A stretch of 64,000 nucleotides of DNA from JBGAKG01 sp044224495 (GTDB lineage Bacteria; Myxococcota_A; Polyangia; Polyangiales; Polyangiaceae): NCBI GenBank assembly GCA_044224495.1, contig JBGAKG010000002.1, positions 62,001-126,000 on the forward strand, in the 5' to 3' direction. The position numbers and the translations under genes are program-made. The notes under the pieces were generated by a model. It did no database searches and was not told the origin of the DNA. It was given only the letters and a program-made list of their open reading frames with translations. Below are positions 34,913 through 43,644 of the stretch, in pieces; positions within the stretch are counted from its first letter, which is position 1; every line of letters begins with the position of its first letter.

Positions 34913-36313
34913 GTGAGCATCGCCGCTCCCTTCGCCACCGAAGGCTCGCTCGAGCTCCTGCTCGCCGACCTGTCGCTCGCGCGCGCCCTGTTCGAGGGTG
35001 TACCGTCCGCTCGGCTCCTCGCCCGCGTTCGGATCGCTCGCGACGAGCGCGATCTGGCGGCGCCCGGTGCGCGCGGCAGCGTGACCTTCACCTTCGACGC
35101 GGTGTTGGCCGAGGCGCTCGGTGGCAACGTGCGCGCGATCGAGCGCGCGAAGATGGCGATCGCGCGGCACGCACGTGTCGCCGCGACCGAGGGCCCGCTC
35201 GTCGGGAGCGACGTCACGCTCGCGACCCTCGCCTACGCAGTCGCGGTCGCTCCGGACTGGGACGCCTCGATCTCGGAGTCGTTCGCCGTCGCGACCAACC
35301 GCCAGATCCTGCTGCGCTCGCTGGAGGAGATCGGCGCCATCCTCGACGACGTGCGCCGCGGCTCCGCGCGCTTCGATCCGCGGTTGGCCGAGCCCGACCC
35401 GCGCGCGGCGCTCTTCGAGTGCTGCGTTCGCCTCGCCACCCAGGCGCAGCTCGGGCCCTTCCCCGCCGCGAAGCTGTGGGAAGCGCACCGGCGCCTCGAC
35501 CGGTCCGACCTCGGGGTGCAGCTCCTGAACCAGGCCGCCGCGCCGCTCCACCCGCGCGCGTTCGACGCGGAGCTCGCGCCCCGTGCGCGGCGGATGGTGG
35601 CGCTCGATCGCGAAGAGCTCGACCGCCTCGCCCAGCGCGACGCGCGCGTCGTCGCCTCCGCGCTCGCCCGCGCGGAAGACACCGGGAGCGAGCTTCGCCT
35701 CGACAAGCTCGTCGCCGATCTCTTCGGTCTCCTCGCCAAGCGCGGGACGCTGATCCTCGCCGCCGCCACGCCCGAGGTCGCGACCAGCGGCGATGCACCG
35801 CGCCCCAGCTTCCACCCGACGGATTGGACGGATCCCAAAACGGTACGGGACCTCGCCGCGGGCCTCGAGCGCGGGAGCGTGACGCCGCCGCGCGCGTGGA
35901 TCTTCGTCCACCGCGGGGGCGACCCCGCGTACGACGCGGTGGGCGGCGAGATGCTCGAGATCACGAGCCACCCCTATGCGAGCGCCGTCTTCGCGGACAT
36001 CGTCGCCCGGAGTGGGCGCCCGCGGGACGTCATGCGCCTGGTCACCTACTTCGCAGTCGCGCCCGATCCGGCGGCAGCGGCGAAGACACTCGCGCAGTGC
36101 ACGGCCGCCGAGCTGCCGCAGGTCCTGAAGGCCTGGCTCGAGGCGCTGCTCCCGAGCGACGGAGCGCAGGTCCCCTACGCGGAGGACCCCGATTCGTCGC
36201 GCGCAGGTCGCCTCGCCGTCTACATCTCCGCGCTGCGCCCGTACCCGGCGCTCTTCGCCGCGGTCAGCCCGCTCCTCGCGCGCGTGAGCGACCGGCCCGC
36301 GCCGGCGCCCTGA
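34913..36313 (+). CDS. Hypothetical protein, mostly alpha-helical
   Basis: 466 residues from a GTG, with no signal peptide or membrane helix, so probably cytoplasmic. It is rich in Ala, Arg and Leu helices. The only conspicuous features are a histidine/aromatic segment PSFHPTDWTDPKTVRDL (about 301-317) and RAWIFVHRGGDPAYDAVGG (about 331-349). I recognise no family. It is monocistronic with a leaderless-type promoter and converges with the GST gene (19-base gap). Composition and third-position GC match neighbouring genes, so it is a genuine resident gene. Confidence 0.75.
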   Translation: MSIAAPFATEGSLELLLADLSLARALFEGVPSARLLARVRIARDERDLAAPGARGSVTFTFDAVLAEALGGNVRAIERAKMAIARHARVAATEGPLVGSDVTLATLAYAVAVAPDWDASISESFAVATNRQILLRSLEEIGAILDDVRRGSARFDPRLAEPDPRAALFECCVRLATQAQLGPFPAAKLWEAHRRLDRSDLGVQLLNQAAAPLHPRAFDAELAPRARRMVALDREELDRLAQRDARVVASALARAEDTGSELRLDKLVADLFGLLAKRGTLILAAATPEVATSGDAPRPSFHPTDWTDPKTVRDLAAGLERGSVTPPRAWIFVHRGGDPAYDAVGGEMLEITSHPYASAVFADIVARSGRPRDVMRLVTYFAVAPDPAAAAKTLAQCTAAELPQVLKAWLEALLPSDGAQVPYAEDPDSSRAGRLAVYISALRPYPALFAAVSPLLARVSDRPAPAP

Positions 36314-36332
36314 GCCTTTCGCCCAAGGGCGC

Positions 36333-36929
36333 TCAGCCGAAGAGGCCCATCGCCTTCTTCACCGCCGGGCGCTCGGCCATGCGATCGAGCCACGCGCGCA
36401 CGTTCGGGTACGGCGTCACGTCGATCTCGAGGAAGTCGTGCGCGGTGGCCCACGGGTAGGTCGCCATGTCGGCGATGGAGTACTCGCCTGCCAGGTAGGG
36501 GTGCTTCGCGAGCCGCCCTTCGAGCACGGCATAGATGCGCCTCACCTCCGCCTCGAACCGCTCGATGCCCGCCGGCACGTTCGAGCGGCGCGCCCAACCG
36601 AGCTGTCCCATCATCGGCCCGACGGCGCTCATCTGGAACATGAGCCACTCGAGCACGTCGGCCCGGGCCTGGCCGCTCGGGGGAAGGAACTTCCCGTGCT
36701 TCTCGGCGAGGTAGATCAGGATCGCGCCCGACTCGAAGATGGTGACCGGCCCATCGCCGTCGACCAGCGCGGGGATCTTGCCGTTCGGGTTCAGCGCGAG
36801 GAACTCCGGCTTGTGCTGCTCGCCCTTGCCGAGATCGACCTTGTGGAGCTCGTAGGGGATCCCCAGCTCCTCGAGGAAGATCGGTACCTTCTTTCCATTC
36901 GGCGTCCCGGCGGCGTGGAGCTGGATCAT
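36333..36929 (-). CDS. Glutathione S-transferase family protein (Nu/YfcG-like)
   Basis: 198 residues. The N-terminal thioredoxin-fold domain (1-80) has TPNGKKVPIFLEELG, the cis-Pro loop GKIPALVDGD and IFESGAILIYLAEK (Glu-Ser contacting glutathione). The C-terminal helical domain (about 88-198) has LEWLMFQMSAVGPMMGQLG and YSIADMATYPWA, with the N-capping box (S-x-x-D). The TPNGKK start with Thr/Asn instead of Tyr/Cys is the pattern of disulfide-bond reductase-type YfcG/YghU enzymes. Followed eight bases upstream by folA on the same strand, so the two may be co-transcribed. Confidence 0.92.
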   Translation of the reverse strand: MIQLHAAGTPNGKKVPIFLEELGIPYELHKVDLGKGEQHKPEFLALNPNGKIPALVDGDGPVTIFESGAILIYLAEKHGKFLPPSGQARADVLEWLMFQMSAVGPMMGQLGWARRSNVPAGIERFEAEVRRIYAVLEGRLAKHPYLAGEYSIADMATYPWATAHDFLEIDVTPYPNVRAWLDRMAERPAVKKAMGLFG

Positions 36930-36937
36930 GGTCGACC

Positions 36938-37459
36938 TTAGATGCGCACGGGCGAAGGTCGTTGCAAGCGCTCGAGCACGCGAAAGACGAGCCCGCTCGC
37001 GGTCGCTTCACGCGCGACCTCGCGGAAGGGCGTCTCGTCGAGGCGGAACACGGTGTCGCCGGGCGGAGACTCCGGGATCTCGGTGAGGTGGATCCGAGTG
37101 ACGCGCGGCATCGCTTCTTCGAAGAGGCGCACGCCGCCGATGACGAACGGGCAAGCGTCGTAGCGATACGCCACCGCGAGCGCGCTCGCGAGGTCGGGGG
37201 CGACGTGCACGCCCGCGGGTAGACCGCCCCCGGCCGCGAGCGAGCGCGATACGACGACGTTGATCCGATCGGCCAGGGGTTCGCCCCGCTCCTCCCAGGT
37301 GCGGCGCCCCATCACGACCGCGTGGCCTTGCGTGGTCGCCTCGTAGCGCGCGCGGTCCTCGGGCCAGCTCCACGGGAGCTGGCCGCCGCTCCCGATGACG
37401 CCGTTCTTGGCGATCGCGACGATCAGGGCGAGCTCGGGGCTGGAAGGAGCGGAGGACAT
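36938..37459 (-). CDS. folA: Dihydrofolate reductase
   Basis: 173 residues from the ATG at 37459. NADPH-dependent reduction of dihydrofolate. ALIVAIAKNGVIGSGGQLPW (about 10-29) with Trp31/33 and the acidic Asp/Glu in WPEDRARYEATTQG, HAVVMGRRTWEE (about 46-57), NVVVSRS, and CPFVIGGVRLFEEAMP (about 107). Normal length for the chromosomal enzyme. It precedes the GST gene. thyA is not in the window. A longer frame upstream runs antisense to the lipoprotein gene and is rejected. Confidence 0.95.
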   Translation of the reverse strand: MSSAPSSPELALIVAIAKNGVIGSGGQLPWSWPEDRARYEATTQGHAVVMGRRTWEERGEPLADRINVVVSRSLAAGGGLPAGVHVAPDLASALAVAYRYDACPFVIGGVRLFEEAMPRVTRIHLTEIPESPPGDTVFRLDETPFREVAREATASGLVFRVLERLQRPSPVRI

Positions 37460-37484
37460 CGTCGCTTCGGTGTAGAAGAGAATC

Positions 37485-38165
37485 GTGGTGCTCCAAAGAA
37501 CAATGGTCGGCGGGGCGTTCGCGTGCGGGATCATCGCGCTCGCGGGCTGCCCGCGAGACTCGGGCTCCACGGGCGCGCCGGCGTCCGTGACCGTGCCCGC
37601 GTCCGCGTCCGCGTCCGTGACCGCGTCCGCGTCCGTGACCGCGTCCGCAGCCGTGACCGCGTCCGCATCCGCAGCCGCGGGCGCATCCGCATCCGCATCC
37701 GCCGCTCCCTCCGTGGGGGCTCGGGGTGCCTGCCCGACCGCTCCCCCCGGGCGGACGGATCCCAGTTTGGGACGAGGCTCGTGTGCGCGCGACGCCGATT
37801 GCACCGGTGGGCGCGAGGGGCGCTGCACCTCGGTGTACGTCGGCCACGGGCGCAACGTGAACGGCTGCACCTACGACGAGTGCTCGGTCGACGGCGACTG
37901 CAAGACGACCGGCACGCGTTGCTACTGCGGCGGCGGCGAGACGGGGCGGAACGCGTGTCTGCTCGGCAACTGCAAGACCGACGCGGACTGCCCCAGTCAC
38001 GCCTGCACGCAGGACGAGAACGGGCGCGGGCGCGGCAGCTTCTGCCGCACCGCGAAGGACGGATGCAAGGACGGCGCGGCCTGCGCCGCCGGTCAGGCGT
38101 GCGGGTGGGCCCCTGCGGCGCAGCGCTGGGAGTGCGTCCCCGTCTACATCCGCCCGCCGGGGTGA
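37485..38165 (+). CDS. Cys-rich lipoprotein with Ala/Ser/Val/Thr repeat linker
   Basis: 226 residues from one of two adjacent GTGs (an ATG at 37503 is a third option). Lipobox IIALAGC (Cys about 22). A low-complexity linker (about 33-74) of ASA/VTA repeats is followed by a Cys-rich body with about 20 Cys in disulfide-like pairs (CARDADCTGG, CTYDECSVDGDCKTTG, CYCGGGETG, CKTDADCPSHAC). This resembles Dickkopf/EGF-like surface modules common in myxobacterial lipoproteins. Function unknown. Divergent from folA with only 25 bases between starts. Confidence 0.82.
   Translation: MVLQRTMVGGAFACGIIALAGCPRDSGSTGAPASVTVPASASASVTASASVTASAAVTASASAAAGASASASAAPSVGARGACPTAPPGRTDPSLGRGSCARDADCTGGREGRCTSVYVGHGRNVNGCTYDECSVDGDCKTTGTRCYCGGGETGRNACLLGNCKTDADCPSHACTQDENGRGRGSFCRTAKDGCKDGAACAAGQACGWAPAAQRWECVPVYIRPPG
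37581..37703 (+). repeat. Tandem hexanucleotide-type repeats coding for the Ala/Ser/Val/Thr linker
   Basis: Units GCGTCC, GTGACC, GCATCC and GCAGCC in tandem, in frame with the lipoprotein. Similar in kind to the repeat in the M23 gene but with a different unit. Confidence 0.75.
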
Positions 38166-38181
38166 CGGGGCCGTGGCGAGC

Positions 38182-39195
38182 TCAGCGGATCCCGCGGAGC
38201 TCGTCCTTCGACTCGCGCGTCATCAGCATGCGGAGCGCCTCGAGCAGCGGGCGGCCTTCGTGGAGCACGTGGTAGACCTGCTCCACGATCGGGGCGTCGA
38301 TCTTCAGCTTCTGCGCCAGCTGCCAGGCCGCGCGCGACGTGAAGTAGCCTTCGGCGACCGTGCGCCGCGCCGCGAGGTACGCCTTCGGGTCGACGCCCTT
38401 CGCCACTTCCTCGCCGAGCTGACGGTTGCGCGAGAGCTCGCCGGTGCACGTGAGGACGAGGTCGCCCATCCCCGCGAGACCGAGGAACGTGAGCGGGTCC
38501 GCGCCGAGGGCGACCCCGAACCGCGTGATCTCGGCGAGCCCGCGCGTGATCGTCGCCGCGCGCGCGTTGAGCCCGAGGTCGAGGGCGTCGGTCGCACCCG
38601 CCGCGATCGCGATCACGTTCTTCAGCGCACCGCCGATCTCGACGCCGATCGGGTCCGCGCTCCCGTAGACGCGGAAGAACGGCGTGTGGAGCAGGCGCTG
38701 GATCTCGCGCGCTGCCGTCATCTCCTTCGACGCGGCCACGACGTCGCACGGCTTGCCCAGCGCGACCTCCTTCGCGAAGGTCGGGCCCGACAGGAACGCG
38801 AAGCGCGACTCGTCCACCGCCGGGAGCGACTCGCGAATGACGGTGCTCATCAGCTGGAGCGAAGACTCTTCGATCCCCTTCGACGCCACCGCGACGATGG
38901 CACCGTCGGCGACGGCGCCTCGGAGCGACGTCGCCACCTCGCGCAGGAAGCGCGACGGCGGGACGAGCACGACGAGCTCGGCTCCGGTAGCAGCCGCCTT
39001 CGCATCGAGCGTGACCGAGAGCGACTCGGGGAACGCGAAGCCGGGGAGGAACGGCCCGTTCATACGTGTAGACTGCACACTCTCGAGGACCTCGGGCTCC
39101 CGCGCCCAGAGGACGACCTCGTGCCCGGTGCGCGCCGCGTGAAGCGCGATTGCCGTGCCCCAAGCGCCGGCGCCGATGACTGCGATCCTGGCCAT
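38182..39195 (-). CDS. gpsA: NAD(P)-dependent glycerol-3-phosphate dehydrogenase
   Basis: 337 residues, cytoplasmic. Makes sn-glycerol-3-phosphate from dihydroxyacetone phosphate for phospholipid synthesis. Rossmann motif VIGAGAWGTAIALHAA (about 6-21), VVLVPPSRFLREV, SKGIEE, FLSGPTFAKEVALG (about 139), and GGALKNVIAIAAGATDALDLGLNARAA (here about 190-216) with the catalytic Lys. The GDLVLTC stretch and the HxxGRP-like C-terminus (HEGRPLLEAL) are present. Normal length. Probably one operon with the DUF1295 gene upstream (38-base gap). Confidence 0.97.
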   Translation of the reverse strand: MARIAVIGAGAWGTAIALHAARTGHEVVLWAREPEVLESVQSTRMNGPFLPGFAFPESLSVTLDAKAAATGAELVVLVPPSRFLREVATSLRGAVADGAIVAVASKGIEESSLQLMSTVIRESLPAVDESRFAFLSGPTFAKEVALGKPCDVVAASKEMTAAREIQRLLHTPFFRVYGSADPIGVEIGGALKNVIAIAAGATDALDLGLNARAATITRGLAEITRFGVALGADPLTFLGLAGMGDLVLTCTGELSRNRQLGEEVAKGVDPKAYLAARRTVAEGYFTSRAAWQLAQKLKIDAPIVEQVYHVLHEGRPLLEALRMLMTRESKDELRGIR

Positions 39196-39233
39196 GGCGA
39201 GACGCTACCCCTCCGTGTGCGGGGTCGTCCAGC

Positions 39234-40091
39234 TCACGGGCGCCGGCGCGGCGGCCAGAGGAGGAGCATCGAGGTCCGCCGGACGTAGTCCCCCCACGCC
39301 GGGCGCCGCTCCCGCGAGCGCCGCTCGATCATGGGGATGCTCACGACGGTGAAGAGGAAGATCATCGCGGCGGCCCCGCCCCACGTGCGGGCGATGCTGC
39401 CGTCACCAGCGGCGAACCCGAACAGGGCGACGCCCACCCAGACGCCGATCTCGCCGAGGTAGTTCGGGTGCCGCGACCACGCCCACAGGCCGACGTCGCA
39501 GATCGCGCCGTCCGTGGTCTTGTTCCGCCGGAACGCGCGGAGCTGCTCGTCGGCGACGGCCTCGAGCACGGTCGCGCCGAGGAGCACCAGCGCGGCGACT
39601 GCGTCGAGCGGCCCGAGCGGGCGCGCGCTCGTCCCCAGCGCCGTGAAGAGAGGAAGACAGCCGAGGAACACGAGCACGGTCGGGAAGAAGTGGATCCCGA
39701 GGAAGCTGACGACCCAGTACGCGCGCCCGTTCTTCTTCCGCAAGTCGACGTAGCGCCAGTCCTCGTGCCGGAGGCCACCCCACCCTCGCGCCCAGTTCCA
39801 CGTGAGGCGCACGCCCCAGAGGCCGAGGAGCGCGACGACGAGCACGCGCCGGCCCAGCTCCGCGCCGCTGCCCTGGACGGCGAGCCCACCCGCGATCGCG
39901 ATCGGCGCGACGCTCCAGTAGGGGTCGTAGAAGCTCGAGTTGTCGAACGCGACCGAGAAGCCGAACACCACGATCGTGGCCACGACGTCCGCCGCCCCGA
40001 CGACGACGATGGGCGCGTGACCGGCGAGGACGTGCGCGGTCGCGAGCGCGGCTCCGAGCGCAACGACGTACGAGAGGACGACCCACTTCAT
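39234..40091 (-). CDS. DUF1295 membrane protein (steroid 5-alpha-reductase/isoprenylcysteine methyltransferase-like fold)
   Basis: 285 residues, about seven transmembrane helices. Hallmarks of DUF1295: FDNSSFYDPYWSVAPI (about 48-63), RGWGGLRHEDWRY (about 106-118), and GLWAWSRHPNYLGEIGVW (about 205-222), the NADPH-binding region of the SRD5A/ICMT fold. Bacterial members are thought to reduce or methylate lipid-like substrates; none can be named. It is the upstream neighbour of gpsA on the same strand, so a role in lipid metabolism is plausible by context only. Confidence 0.9.
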   Translation of the reverse strand: MKWVVLSYVVALGAALATAHVLAGHAPIVVVGAADVVATIVVFGFSVAFDNSSFYDPYWSVAPIAIAGGLAVQGSGAELGRRVLVVALLGLWGVRLTWNWARGWGGLRHEDWRYVDLRKKNGRAYWVVSFLGIHFFPTVLVFLGCLPLFTALGTSARPLGPLDAVAALVLLGATVLEAVADEQLRAFRRNKTTDGAICDVGLWAWSRHPNYLGEIGVWVGVALFGFAAGDGSIARTWGGAAAMIFLFTVVSIPMIERRSRERRPAWGDYVRRTSMLLLWPPRRRP

Positions 40092-40117
40092 CGGCGACGG
40101 CGGCCCACTCTACTTGA

Positions 40118-40123
40118 TACCGT
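40118..40123 (+). promoter_or_regulatory. TACCGT -10-like element
   Basis: TACCGT, seven bases, ATG at 40131. Shares the divergent 39-base region with the DUF1295 gene. Confidence 0.35.
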
Positions 40124-40130
40124 CTCGCTC

Positions 40131-41105
40131 ATGCGCGCCCTCCGCCAACACGAGCTCATCGGCCCCGCCGGTCTTCGCCTCGACGAGATCCCCGCCCCGA
40201 CGCCGGGCGCGGGAGAGGTCCTGGTCGACGTGAAGGCGGCCGCGCTCAATTTCCCGGACGTGCTCCTCTCGCACGGCAAGTACCAGTTCAAGCCGCCGCC
40301 GCCGTTCGTCCCGGGTGGGGACTTCGCGGGAGTGGTGAGCGCGGTCGGCGCGGGCGTGAAGCGGCTCGCGGTCGGCGATCGCGTGATGGCGACGCTGATC
40401 CATGGCGCGTTCGCCGAGAAGGTGGTCGTGCCGGAGCTGGCGGCGGTGAAGCTCCCCGAGGCGGTCTCGTTCGAGGTGGGGGCGTGCATCCCGGTCACGT
40501 ACGCGACGACGATCCACGCGCTCCAGGATCGCGCCGCGCTGAAGGCGGGAGAGACGCTCCTCGTCCTCGGGGCCGCGGGCGGGGTGGGCACGGCCGCGAT
40601 CGAGCTGGGCAAGCTGATGGGCGCGCGCGTGATCGCGGCGGCGTCGACCGACGAGAAGGTTGCATACTGCAAAGAAAGGGGCGCCGACGAGGGCATCGTC
40701 TACGGGCGCGAGGACCTGAAGGAAGCGATCAAGAAGCTCACGGGCGGGAACGGCGCGAACGTGATCTACGATCCGGTGGGAGGTCCCTACGCGGAGCCGG
40801 CGTTGCGCGGCATCGCGTGGGAGGGGCGCTACCTGGTGGTGGGCTTCGCAGCGGGCGAGATCCCGAAGATCCCGCTCAACCTGACGCTCCTGAAGGGCTG
40901 CCAGATCTGCGGCGTGTTCTGGGGCTCGTTCGCGATGCGCGAGCCGGAGAAGAACCGGGCGCAGATGGAGCAGCTCGCGGCGTGGGTGGCGGAAGGAAAG
41001 CTGCGGCCGCACGTCGACGGCGTCTTCGCGTTCGGCGAGGCGAAGGGCGCGTACGAGAAGCTGGAGGGGCGCGCGGTGCGGGGGAAGGTCGTTTTGGTTC
41101 CCTGA
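40131..41105 (+). CDS. Zinc-independent NADPH:quinone oxidoreductase (MDR superfamily)
   Basis: 324 residues, cytoplasmic. GroES-like N-terminal domain (AAALNFPDVLLSHGKYQFKP, then PFVPGGDFAGVVSAVGAGV) without zinc-binding Cys, and a Rossmann domain with nucleotide motif VLGAAGGVGTAAIELGKLMG (about 144-163) and NVIYDPVGG. This is the quinone oxidoreductase/QorB-like branch, which reduces quinones or enones with NADPH. Monocistronic, ending in a large inverted repeat shared with the convergent catabolic operon. Confidence 0.93.
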   Translation: MRALRQHELIGPAGLRLDEIPAPTPGAGEVLVDVKAAALNFPDVLLSHGKYQFKPPPPFVPGGDFAGVVSAVGAGVKRLAVGDRVMATLIHGAFAEKVVVPELAAVKLPEAVSFEVGACIPVTYATTIHALQDRAALKAGETLLVLGAAGGVGTAAIELGKLMGARVIAAASTDEKVAYCKERGADEGIVYGREDLKEAIKKLTGGNGANVIYDPVGGPYAEPALRGIAWEGRYLVVGFAAGEIPKIPLNLTLLKGCQICGVFWGSFAMREPEKNRAQMEQLAAWVAEGKLRPHVDGVFAFGEAKGAYEKLEGRAVRGKVVLVP

Positions 41106-41276
41106 AAAAGGACGAACAGGGAACACGGAACAGGAACGCGGGACGCGGAACTAGGAGAATGGGAACCCGGGGTGCGAATGGCGCCCGCGAGCTCCGCGCT
41201 CCCGATTCTTGCTTCCCGTTCTCCTAGCTCCGCGTTCCCGATCCCGTTCCGTGTTCCCTGTTCGTCTCTTTCTTCG
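41104..41276. terminator. Large imperfect inverted repeat, bidirectional terminator
   Basis: Left arm 41111-41165 and right arm 41213-41266 are reverse complements over about 54 bases with a few mismatches and one indel. Both begin GACGAACAGGGAACACGGAAC. Outer flanks are A-rich on the left and T-rich on the right, giving T-tracts on both transcripts. It separates two convergent genes. The core GAACAGGGAACAC recurs in the hairpin at 51058-51096. Confidence 0.7.
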
Positions 41277-41278
41277 CG

Positions 41279-42850
41279 TCAAACGGGGATGACACCGCGC
41301 TTCTTGTGCGGCCGCTCCAGCTGCTTGTGCCGCGACAGCTCCAACCCGGCAGCGATGACCCTCCTGGTGTCCCGCGGATCGATGACTTCATCCACGAGCC
41401 CCCACCCCGCCACCTTGTAGATGTCGATGTTCTTCTGGATTTGCTCGACGATCATCTTCTTCGCCTCCGGCGGCGGCTCCGCGCCACCGAAGAGCTTCCG
41501 CGCTGCGATGCCGACCATGCCTTCGGCTCCCATCACGCTGATCTCGCCGCCCGGCCACGACACGATCAGGTCCGGCTCGTACGCCTTGCCGCACATCACG
41601 AAGTAGCCCGCGCCGTACGCCTTGCGCACGACCACCGTGATCTTCGGCACCGTCGCCGCGCTCATCACGTGCAGCATCTTCGCGCCGTGGCGGATGATGC
41701 CCGCGTGCTCGACCTTCGAGCCGACCATGAACCCCGGCACGTCCTGCAAGAAGACGAGCGGCACGTTGAACGCATCGCAGATCTGGATGAACCGCGCCGC
41801 CTTGTCGGCCGAGTCCACGTCCAAGATGCCGCCGAGGTGCATCGGCTGGTTCGCCACGATGCCCACGCTCTTGCCCCCGATCCGCGCGAGGCACGTGATC
41901 ACCGAGCGCGCGAAGCGCGGCTTGATGTCCAGGTACTCGCCGTGATCGACCAAGCTCTTGATGAGCTTGTACATGTCGTACGGCTTGCGCGTGGTCTCCG
42001 GGAGCAGGTCCAGGAGCGCGTCGTCGCGACGATCCACCGGATCGGTGACCGGCACGTCCGGCGGCGCCTCGTCGCAGTTCGACGGGAAGTACGAGAGGTA
42101 CTTCTTCATCGCCGTGATGCACGCGTCGTCGTTCTCGAACTCGCCGTCGCCGACGCCGCTCACCTCGCTGTGGATCTTCGACCCCCCGAGCTCCTGCTCG
42201 GAGATGTCCTGCCCCGTCACCGCCTTCACGAGCGCGGGCCCCGCGAGCGCGAGCGACCCGATCCCCTTCACCATCGGGACGTAGTCGGCCAAGCCCGGGA
42301 TGTACGCCGTGCCTGCCGCCCCGGGACCGACCATCGCCGCGATCTGCGGGACCACGCCGCTCATGTGCACCTGCTCGCGGAACAAGTGCCCGCTGCCGGC
42401 GAAGAGCGAGATCATGTCCGGGTGGCTCGAGCCCGGGTCGATGCGCGCGCCGCCCGAGTCGATGAACCACACCATCGGCCAGCGCCCGCGCAGGCTCATC
42501 TGGCGCAGGCGCGTCACCTTCTCTTCGCCCGTGTACCCGATGCTGCCGCCTTTGACCGTGAAGTCGTACGCGGCCGCGCACACCATGCGGCCATCGACCT
42601 TGCCGAAGCCCGTGATCACGGCGTCGGCCGGCGGCTTATCGGTCCCGTCGGGCCCGGCCGCCAATCCCATTTGGGTACCGTGCGCGCCGATCTCGAAGAA
42701 GGTGCCCCCGTCGAAGAACTTCGCGAGCCGCTCGCGCGCGGTCAGCTTGCCGCGCTCGTGCTGCTTCTTGATCTTCTCCTCGCCGCCCATCTTGCGGATC
42801 TCCTCGAGCCGTCGCTCGAGGTCCGCGACCATTTCGCGCATCGTCGCCAT
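41279..42850 (-). CDS. Acyl-CoA carboxylase carboxyltransferase (beta) subunit
   Basis: 523 residues, crotonase-fold carboxyltransferase of the PccB/AccD5/methylmalonyl-CoA decarboxylase-alpha family. N-terminal MREMVADLERRLEEIRKMGG, KLTARERLAKFFDGGTFFEI, then acyl-CoA-binding IDSGGARIDPG (about 130-140) and GPGAAGTAYIPGLADYVPMV. The C-terminal lobe has LVFLQDVPGFMVGSKVEHAG, RKAYGAGYFVMCG, and PGGEISVMGAEGMVGIAARK. These bind carboxybiotin. No biotin carboxylase or biotin carrier gene is adjacent, so the alpha subunit is elsewhere or shared. Last gene of a MarR-led operon with an enoyl-CoA hydratase and a BKACE enzyme, 14 bases after the former. Confidence 0.93.
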   Translation of the reverse strand: MATMREMVADLERRLEEIRKMGGEEKIKKQHERGKLTARERLAKFFDGGTFFEIGAHGTQMGLAAGPDGTDKPPADAVITGFGKVDGRMVCAAAYDFTVKGGSIGYTGEEKVTRLRQMSLRGRWPMVWFIDSGGARIDPGSSHPDMISLFAGSGHLFREQVHMSGVVPQIAAMVGPGAAGTAYIPGLADYVPMVKGIGSLALAGPALVKAVTGQDISEQELGGSKIHSEVSGVGDGEFENDDACITAMKKYLSYFPSNCDEAPPDVPVTDPVDRRDDALLDLLPETTRKPYDMYKLIKSLVDHGEYLDIKPRFARSVITCLARIGGKSVGIVANQPMHLGGILDVDSADKAARFIQICDAFNVPLVFLQDVPGFMVGSKVEHAGIIRHGAKMLHVMSAATVPKITVVVRKAYGAGYFVMCGKAYEPDLIVSWPGGEISVMGAEGMVGIAARKLFGGAEPPPEAKKMIVEQIQKNIDIYKVAGWGLVDEVIDPRDTRRVIAAGLELSRHKQLERPHKKRGVIPV

Positions 42851-42864
42851 TGTTCAGGTCCCCG

Positions 42865-43644
42865 TCACTTGCCGGTCCACTTCGGCTTTCGCTTCTCGAG
42901 AAACGCCATCAGTCCTTCGCGCGCGTCGTCGGTGCCGAGCGCTTCGCCCAGCTTCTCGCGCAACAGCGGGAGCGCTTCTTCCAGCGCCAGATCGCCCTGC
43001 GCCGCCCACGCGCGCAGGCCGAGCTTCACCGCCATCGGCGCGCGCTCCGCCAGATCATTGCACAGTGCACCAACCTCGGCGTCGAGCGCGTCCGGCGCGA
43101 CCACCCGCGACACGATCCCACTCGCCGCCGCGTCCGCTGCGGACAGCTTCTGCCCGCGGAGCATCATCTCGAGCAGCGCCCGCCGCGGCATCGTCCGCGC
43201 GAGCACCGCCATTATCATGAACGGAAAGAGCCCGACTTCGATCTCGGGCGTACCGAGCTTCGCCTCGCTGCTGGCGAGCGCGAAGTGCGAAGCCGCGACG
43301 AGCCCGAGCCCCCCGCCCATCGCATGACCGTTCACCTTCGCGACGATCGGCTTCTCGAAGCGCGTCATCGCGAGGAGAAGATCGGCGTAGTCGCCCTTGA
43401 ACGGGAGCGCATCCGCGTCGGCAGCGCCGCCGCTCATCTGCTGGAAGTCACCGCCCGCGCAGAAGGCCTTGCCCTCGCCCGTGACGACGACGACGCGAAT
43501 CGCCGGGTCGCTCCCGTACTGCGCGAGCGCGTGGAGCAGCTCGTTCACCATCTGCGGACCGATCGCGTTGCGCCGGTCCGGGTTGAACAGCGTGATCGTC
43601 GCGACGGCTCCCTCGGTCGCGAGCTTGAGTTTGTGGAAGCTCAT
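42865..43644 (-). CDS. Enoyl-CoA hydratase/isomerase
   Basis: 259 residues from the ATG that overlaps the BKACE stop (ATGA). Crotonase fold: NPDRRNAIGPQMVNELL, oxyanion-hole segments AFCAGGDFQQMSG (about 65-77) and GHAMGGGLGLVAASHFALA (about 107-125). The first catalytic position, LGTPEIEVGLFP, carries Glu as in hydratases. The second usual Glu position lies in the FMIMAVLARTMPRRALLEMML region. Substrate presumably an enoyl-CoA made in the same pathway. Middle gene of the operon. Confidence 0.93.
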   Translation of the reverse strand: MSFHKLKLATEGAVATITLFNPDRRNAIGPQMVNELLHALAQYGSDPAIRVVVVTGEGKAFCAGGDFQQMSGGAADADALPFKGDYADLLLAMTRFEKPIVAKVNGHAMGGGLGLVAASHFALASSEAKLGTPEIEVGLFPFMIMAVLARTMPRRALLEMMLRGQKLSAADAAASGIVSRVVAPDALDAEVGALCNDLAERAPMAVKLGLRAWAAQGDLALEEALPLLREKLGEALGTDDAREGLMAFLEKRKPKWTGK

